Source: Chloroflexota bacterium (GTDB taxonomy: Bacteria > Chloroflexota > Anaerolineae > Anaerolineales > Anaerolineaceae). Taken from it: DNA of 64,000 nucleotides. The notes beneath the pieces were generated by a model. That model saw only the letters and a program-made list of their open reading frames with translations, did not search any database and was not told the origin of the DNA. Made by a program: the position numbers and the translations under genes. The stretch's first letter is position 1; every line of letters starts with the position of its first letter. This document shows positions 59,296 through 64,000 of this stretch, in pieces. The DNA is taken from positions 1,984,001 to 2,048,000 of the forward strand of contig CP069394.1 in the NCBI GenBank assembly GCA_016887485.1. Reading direction: 5' to 3'.

Positions 59296-59319
59296 ACCTA
59301 CAAACCAACTCTTAAACCA

Positions 59320-59345
59320 AGACCACCCACAATGTGGGTGGTCTA
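59320..59345. terminator. Bidirectional terminator
   Basis: AGACCACCCAC pairs with GTGGGTGGTCT around a 3-base loop, flanked by A and T runs. It ends both the Asp-rich lipoprotein gene and the convergent OsmC gene. Confidence 0.88.
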
Positions 59346-59371
59346 AATTTTTAATCCGATAGTGGGGGAAT

Positions 59372-59800
59372 TTACTTCACCAGAGTGGCATCCAGTTCAA
59401 GGTCAATGGCACCCAGGGCTTTTGAAACCGGGCAGTTTGCTTTGGCGCCTTCGGCAAATTTGATGAATTCAGCCTCGGAAATCCCCGGGACCTTGGCCTT
59501 GGTGATCAACTTGCTGCTGATGATCTTGAAACCGCCATCCACCTTATCCATCGAGATGACCGCTTCTGTCTTGACCTCATCCACCGTGAAGCCTGCCTTG
59601 CTCAAATCCGCGCTCAGTGCCATTGAGAAACAGCCAGCATGCGCTGCTGCGATCAACTCCTCAGGATTGGTTCCTGTACCTTCCTCAAAACGGGAGGTGA
59701 ATGAATATTGGCCTTCAAAGGCACCGCTGCCCAGGGCAACCTTGCCCTTACCAGCTTTCAAATCGCCTTGCCAAACGGCTTTGGATGTTCTTTTAATCAT
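59372..59800 (-). CDS. OsmC family peroxiredoxin
   Basis: The protein of about 142 residues is an OsmC-type hydroperoxide reductase. Its two active cysteines are in AAHAGCFSMAL and ANCPVSKAL. OsmC proteins reduce organic hydroperoxides in the cytosol using dihydrolipoamide or similar thiols. ATG 59800 has a GAGGAG site upstream; a longer in-frame form has none. It complements the selenocysteine peroxiredoxin elsewhere in the window. Confidence 0.93.
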   Translation of the reverse strand: MIKRTSKAVWQGDLKAGKGKVALGSGAFEGQYSFTSRFEEGTGTNPEELIAAAHAGCFSMALSADLSKAGFTVDEVKTEAVISMDKVDGGFKIISSKLITKAKVPGISEAEFIKFAEGAKANCPVSKALGAIDLELDATLVK

Positions 59801-59935
59801 AATTGCTCCTCTTCTATCCATTTTCTAATTTGTTTATCTTTATTAATTTTAGCTTTCTCTTGTTAGAATAATATTAGACATTATTTATCCGATTTTCAAC
59901 CCCCAATTTCCCCTCCCAAGGCAGTCGCAATCATG

Positions 59936-59956
59936 ATATCCTCAACGTGAGGATAT
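59936..59956. promoter_or_regulatory. Perfect palindrome over the ribosome binding site of a hydrolase gene
   Basis: ATATCCTCA and TGAGGATAT are exact complements around ACG, and the right arm contains the GAGGA ribosome binding site of the gene starting at 59958. It may be an operator or an RNA hairpin that hides the site. Confidence 0.55.
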
Positions 59957-59957
59957 T

Positions 59958-60707
59958 ATGCCGAAATTTATTTATCAGGGAAGACAACTCTTCTATCGCC
60001 GCCAGGGAAATGGCCCCCTGTTGGTCATCCTGCCGGGCAACACGGCGTCTTCCATCTGCCACCAGGCCGAACTGGACTTTTTCGCCGGTTCGTTCACGTC
60101 TGTGGCACTGGACTATTTGGGAACGGGCCGCTCAGATCGAATATCGCAAATGCCGGATGATTGGTTCGCAGATTGCGCTGACCAGGCCGCTGCATTGATC
60201 GAACATCTGGCCCTCGGCTCAGCCATCCTGCTGGGAACGAGCGGCGGCGCAGTGGTTGCCCTGAACTGTGCAGCCATGCACCCTGAAAAAGTCCGCGCGG
60301 TGGTGGCTGACTCGTTTACCCCGGTTTTCACCCCCCAAATGCTGCAGCAAAACGTCATTGAGGAACGGTCTCAGCCCACAAAAGAACAATCGGGTTTTTG
60401 GCAATATGCGCAGGGCGAGGATTGGCAGTCAGTGGTTGAAGCGGACACGCAGATGTTGATCAACTTGGTAAATAATGGCGGTCAATGGTTGGGGAAATCG
60501 CTCGCAAGAGTCAGCTGCCCGGTCCTGCTCACCTTCAGCCTGGAAGATCAAATGCTGATTGAACCGGTGAAATGTGGCTTTGAGATCCTGAGCCAGTTAG
60601 CGGATGGCCGGATCTTCTTTAGCCCAAAGGGCGGACATCCCCTGATGTGGAGCGCGCCGGAAGAGTTCAGTCAGGCCACGCAAGGGTTCCTCGGTCAGTT
60701 TTTATAA
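59958..60707 (+). CDS. Alpha/beta hydrolase
   Basis: The 249-residue protein is a compact alpha/beta hydrolase. The oxyanion segment is LVILPGNTAS, the nucleophile Ser lies in LGTSGGAVVALN, the acid residue is probably in FSLEDQML and the base in KGGHPLMW. No signal peptide is seen, so it acts in the cytosol. Substrate unknown. It converges on the HerA-like gene with a 13-base gap. Confidence 0.9.
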   Translation: MPKFIYQGRQLFYRRQGNGPLLVILPGNTASSICHQAELDFFAGSFTSVALDYLGTGRSDRISQMPDDWFADCADQAAALIEHLALGSAILLGTSGGAVVALNCAAMHPEKVRAVVADSFTPVFTPQMLQQNVIEERSQPTKEQSGFWQYAQGEDWQSVVEADTQMLINLVNNGGQWLGKSLARVSCPVLLTFSLEDQMLIEPVKCGFEILSQLADGRIFFSPKGGHPLMWSAPEEFSQATQGFLGQFL

Positions 60708-60720
60708 ATCAGAGCTCAGA

Positions 60721-63201
60721 TTATTCCGCTTCTTCCCATTCAAAAGCCGGGACGGTCTCCCAGCTGTCGCCTTCTTCAAAAGCATAGAAGGGCAGCCAGA
60801 CCACACCGAAGACTTCCACAAAAATGTTCTTCTTATAGGGCGAGACCGGCACTTCAATCACCTTATCCGCAACATCTGCCCAGTTGGCTTCAAGGTCCTG
60901 CAGTTCTTCAGTCATGTCCTCTTGCATGGCGGCTATTTCGGCTTCCACATTTTTGACGTCCATTTCACTGGCTTCCAGATCAGCTTTGGCCTTGCTGGTC
61001 ATCCGGCGCTTGGTCAGCGAGGTGGAAATGCTGCTGCTGCGACCGCTGAACAACTTGAGGGCATTTTCAACACCCTTGCCCACCTCTTCCAGTCGGCGGT
61101 GACCGAGTTCCTGCTTATCCTCTTCCAACTCAAGGGTTTCCTTCTTCAATTTCAATTCCAGCTTATCCAGCTTCGCCTCATATTTATCCTTGATAGCGTC
61201 AATCGCTTCCTGCTTCTTATCTTCCACCGCATCGGCGCACATCTTATTAAATTCCGCTTCAGAGACGCCTGGCCCGGCAAACACATCAAGGGCTTCGTTT
61301 TGGCGGATGGTCAGTGTTTGGGTGCGATAGATCCAATCGGTGAAGTCCGCTTCAAGCCCCTTCACAAAGCTGCTGTCATCCAGCGTTAGGTTATCAAGTG
61401 TGTCATAGAGCGCACCGGGGGTAGCCGTGCCCGAGAAGTCATCCGGGTCAACGGGGGCAGCGATAAAGTTCTCCCAACGCACCAGCCCCTTGCGTTTCAG
61501 TTCATCAATCCGGGCGGTGTAGACGATCTCCTCACTGAGGTTATATTTCCGATCCACATAAGCCACCCGCGCCTGTCCCATCAGAGCAGCTCGGTAGAGT
61601 GTCTTCGGGTTAGGAACCTCACCCTCAGTTGAACGCCCGGCGGCTTTCAGTGCCTCCACGGGACCGCGGCCAATCGGGAAGTAATATTCCGGGATCGAGC
61701 CAGGGACTGCCGGGGGGACATCCTGTCCCAGGCTGGTCCGCTTCTGGCTCTTCGTCTTTGTCTTCTTTTCCGACGGCTGTGTTTTCGCGCTGGCTTTCCC
61801 CGCACCAACCAGAGCATTCAGTGCCGGAAGCTGCGAGCGGGTCAGCGGGCCGGGCAGATAGTTCATCGCCCAGCGGGTATGGAACACCTCGGGCGCATCC
61901 TCGTGCACGTTATGCAGCAGGAAGACCCGCTTATCAATCAGCGAGATCATCTTGTCAAAGGCCTTGCGGTCCATGCCCGGCGCGGCCCCTTCCAAACCGT
62001 CCAACAGGCGGTTCTTGTCCTGATCGGTTTGAAGCTTGCCAATGATCCAGGTGCCGGCATTGGAAAGCGCCTTGTAATCCAGGTCCACCGGGTTTTGGGT
62101 GGCAACCATCAACCCCACGCCAAAGGCGCGGGCCTGCTTGAGCATACGCAGGATGATACCCTTGCTGGGCGGGTTCGCCACTGGCGGCAAATAGCCCGCA
62201 ATCTCATCAAAGTAGACCAGAGCGCGCAGTCCGCTGGAGCCCTTCTGGGTGCGCATCCAGGATTCGATGCTGGTATAGAGCAGCGTGATGAAGAACATCC
62301 GCTCCTCATCACTGAGGTGCGCAAGATAGAAAACGCTGTGCCGCGGTTTGCCATCCGCGTTGAAGAGAAAGGCTTCAATATCCAGGGGCTGCCCTTCCAG
62401 CCAGGTTTGAAATGCGGGGGCGGCCAGGAAGTTATTTAACAGCATAGCCAGCTCGAAGCGGTCCTTCTCAGGATAGAACTGCTCCAGCGGGAAGACGCCC
62501 AATTTATCAAAAGTTGGGGATTGCACATGGGTGATCAGCGTGGCCATATCGAGGTCTTTGCCGACTTTCCAGGCTGCCTCAAAGATATTCGCCAGCAGAA
62601 TATGTTCCCGAGCGCGCACGGGGTCAATATCCTTCAAACCCACCAGTCCTAAAATCGCGGTCACAGTACTGGAAATCTTCTCGCGCAGGATTTCCTTATT
62701 TCCTTCCCAGGGAATTGGCGGGGCGGAAAGCGAAGCCATAATGCTGACCGGCAGCCCAGCATCCGAGCCGGGGGTATAAATTGCAAAATCAACTGTATCC
62801 CGCAGAGCTTCAATATCAGGCTTGCCCAATCCATAAGATTCCAGACCGTTCTTCCAGAGCGAGGCGGCTTTTTCCGCGGCTGCTTCCACTGTCACGCCAT
62901 CCCGACGGGCCGCGTCCTGATCCACCCAGGGCTGAAAATCGGAAGGCAGCAAATCCGGGAAGTGCAGCAGGAGGTTGGTCAGGTCGCCTTTGGGGTCCAC
63001 AACGATGGCCGGGATACCCTGCAGGACGGCTTCTTCCAGCATGAGCACTGCAAGACCGGTTTTGCCGGAGCCGGTCATACCGGTGATCACGGCATGGGTG
63101 GTCAGGTCATCCGGGTCATAAAAAACCTGGTTCTCTCCCATTTCACTTTTTTGCAGGTTGTAGTTTTTACCAAGGAAAAATTTATCGGATTTACCGGACA
63201 T
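60721..63201 (-). CDS. HerA/VirB4-like ATPase with long coiled coil
   Basis: The 826-residue protein has a HerA-type ATPase core in its first ~450 residues: Walker A GMTGSGKTG at 41-49 after a beta-rich head, Walker B ALVYFDEIAGYLPP and the sensor region MVATQNPVDLDYKALSNAGT. A C-terminal region follows with a charged coiled coil (about 640-720, LDKLELKLKKETLELEEDKQ) and a second helical stretch. HerA-like pumps move DNA or remodel ends with a partner nuclease, but no nurA-like gene is adjacent. A GGAGG site precedes the start. Confidence 0.85.
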   Translation of the reverse strand: MSGKSDKFFLGKNYNLQKSEMGENQVFYDPDDLTTHAVITGMTGSGKTGLAVLMLEEAVLQGIPAIVVDPKGDLTNLLLHFPDLLPSDFQPWVDQDAARRDGVTVEAAAEKAASLWKNGLESYGLGKPDIEALRDTVDFAIYTPGSDAGLPVSIMASLSAPPIPWEGNKEILREKISSTVTAILGLVGLKDIDPVRAREHILLANIFEAAWKVGKDLDMATLITHVQSPTFDKLGVFPLEQFYPEKDRFELAMLLNNFLAAPAFQTWLEGQPLDIEAFLFNADGKPRHSVFYLAHLSDEERMFFITLLYTSIESWMRTQKGSSGLRALVYFDEIAGYLPPVANPPSKGIILRMLKQARAFGVGLMVATQNPVDLDYKALSNAGTWIIGKLQTDQDKNRLLDGLEGAAPGMDRKAFDKMISLIDKRVFLLHNVHEDAPEVFHTRWAMNYLPGPLTRSQLPALNALVGAGKASAKTQPSEKKTKTKSQKRTSLGQDVPPAVPGSIPEYYFPIGRGPVEALKAAGRSTEGEVPNPKTLYRAALMGQARVAYVDRKYNLSEEIVYTARIDELKRKGLVRWENFIAAPVDPDDFSGTATPGALYDTLDNLTLDDSSFVKGLEADFTDWIYRTQTLTIRQNEALDVFAGPGVSEAEFNKMCADAVEDKKQEAIDAIKDKYEAKLDKLELKLKKETLELEEDKQELGHRRLEEVGKGVENALKLFSGRSSSISTSLTKRRMTSKAKADLEASEMDVKNVEAEIAAMQEDMTEELQDLEANWADVADKVIEVPVSPYKKNIFVEVFGVVWLPFYAFEEGDSWETVPAFEWEEAE

Positions 63202-63320
63202 CGCGCCTCCTGTTGGGTGTGGATGGTATTAGTATACAACATCACCAGTCAATGGAAAAAGAACAGCCCCCCTTTCGAACAATCCAAAAGGGGGTGAATA
63301 TTCCAAAATTTACCTGAGCG

Positions 63321-64000
63321 TCAGTTTGTATAGGAAAAGATCCTATTTAACCAATCAAACATAACCTGATTACCTCGAGAGCGATTATCCAATTGACAAT
63401 GCTCATCAGAGCCATCTTTAGCCAATGAAAATTGATACAATGTTTTATCCTTGGAAGAAACGCCTTTAATGAATTGATTCGCTTGATCAATTAGAATTTT
63501 TCCATCGCCATCGGAAACTAAGGCCAGAACCGGGCAAGTGATTTTATCCAGATCACCAACGATGTTCATCGATTTTAGAAAATCAATATTGTGATCAAAC
63601 TTTTCCTGAATTGACATTTTTGTTTGATAAACACCGCCGGTAAGATCCGTATAATCCTTGAAAGCCTTTATGACTGGCTTATCTTTCATTTTCATTTCAG
63701 TTAATTTTGCAATCCATTTCAAGGGAATCTTTTTCATGATTCCTCCCCAAAAGGCCATTGTGACGCTGTAGGAGTCAATAATAGGGCTATTCGGAATCAG
63801 CGCTGCAACCCGTTTTTCCCTGGTAGCCACTTGACTTGAAACATATCCTCCAAAACTGAAACCCGTTAGCCCAATCCGTTCATCAACACCGGGGAGCTGT
63901 ACAAGAAGGTCAAAAGCATTCTTGAAGGGTTCTTCATAGTTAGCCCGTTTGATCAGATCTCGATTAACATGAATGGCCCCACGGTGGCCTGGAAACTCAA
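63321..64000 (-). CDS. Alpha/beta hydrolase, 5' end beyond the window
   Basis: The gene reads without a stop from the right edge to 63321. The visible part of about 226 residues includes EFPGHRGAIHV at the start, the nucleophile motif GLTGFSFGGYVSSQ, an acid residue in LVSDGDGKIL and a His in DEHCQLDN. It resembles dienelactone-hydrolase or FrsA-like enzymes. A shorter form starting at an internal GTG near 63830 would lose the nucleophile and is not credible. Start and substrate are unknown. Confidence 0.8.
   Translation of the reverse strand, partial: EFPGHRGAIHVNRDLIKRANYEEPFKNAFDLLVQLPGVDERIGLTGFSFGGYVSSQVATREKRVAALIPNSPIIDSYSVTMAFWGGIMKKIPLKWIAKLTEMKMKDKPVIKAFKDYTDLTGGVYQTKMSIQEKFDHNIDFLKSMNIVGDLDKITCPVLALVSDGDGKILIDQANQFIKGVSSKDKTLYQFSLAKDGSDEHCQLDNRSRGNQVMFDWLNRIFSYTN

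Overview
The window looks like chromosomal DNA of an anaerobic, amino-acid-using bacterium, most likely a member of Chloroflexota (Anaerolineae-like). This is an inference from the gene families: a giant BTAD/AAA/TPR regulator, a PyrF-PyrE fusion, PadR/DUF2812 pairs, a secreted protein ending in an aliphatic FIPLIVR tail, and many lipoproteins. Abundant short palindromic intergenic repeats fit the same picture. No rRNA, tRNA, ribosomal protein or other firm taxonomic marker was seen.

Layout. 0-6.1 kb (minus strand): a PadR/DUF2812 pair under a 45-bp palindrome, a D-2-hydroxyacid dehydrogenase, both subunits of a glutaconate-type CoA-transferase, and a 1-pyrroline-5-carboxylate dehydrogenase. 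6.6-9.2 kb (plus): a DUF429-like protein, a peroxiredoxin with an in-frame UGA at the peroxidatic cysteine (a predicted selenoprotein), and a membrane-anchored alpha/beta hydrolase. 9.2-13.9 kb (minus): an ArsR-regulated heavy-metal P-type ATPase, a three-unit 155-bp tandem repeat that includes the end of mgtE, and mgtE with a structured leader and terminator. 13.9-27.1 kb: prolyl oligopeptidase, DEDDh exonuclease, DUF559 nuclease, LysE exporter, RecJ, an orphan CcrM-type methylase, oligoendopeptidase F, a UROD-family protein and an Eis-like acetyltransferase. 27.3-32.1 kb (minus): a pyrimidine operon pyrC-pyrB-pyrFE plus an M48 protease, with a strong promoter and an attenuator-like terminator in the leader. 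33.8-40 kb: a CPBP protein, a BTAD regulator, a small protein and a secreted protein. 40-48 kb: two divergent ABC systems, one of MacA/MacB type with a lipoprotein and one of ABC-2/DrrAB type. 48-52.6 kb: an alanine-dehydrogenase-like protein, a TetR/membrane-protein pair behind two identical operators, a META lipoprotein and a patch of integrase and transposase debris. 52.8-64 kb: urocanate hydratase with two paralogous membrane proteins, a DinB protein, a DUF885 lipoprotein that has lost its metal ligands, an Asp/Ser-rich cupredoxin-like lipoprotein, OsmC, a HerA-like ATPase and alpha/beta hydrolases. The last gene runs off the right edge.

How the genes may work together. P5C dehydrogenase and urocanate hydratase both feed carbon towards glutamate. 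A D-2-hydroxyacid dehydrogenase beside a GctAB-like CoA-transferase is what the hydroxyglutarate route of glutamate fermentation would need, but no 2-hydroxyglutaryl-CoA dehydratase lies in the window, so this link is inference. Peptidases (M3, S9A, M48) fit a proteolytic lifestyle. The selenocysteine peroxiredoxin and OsmC protein would give thiol- or selenol-based peroxide defence.

The most interesting signal is the UGA-containing peroxiredoxin at 7407-7886: an ordinary gene call would start it about 52 codons late, at an internal ATG, and so lose the active site.
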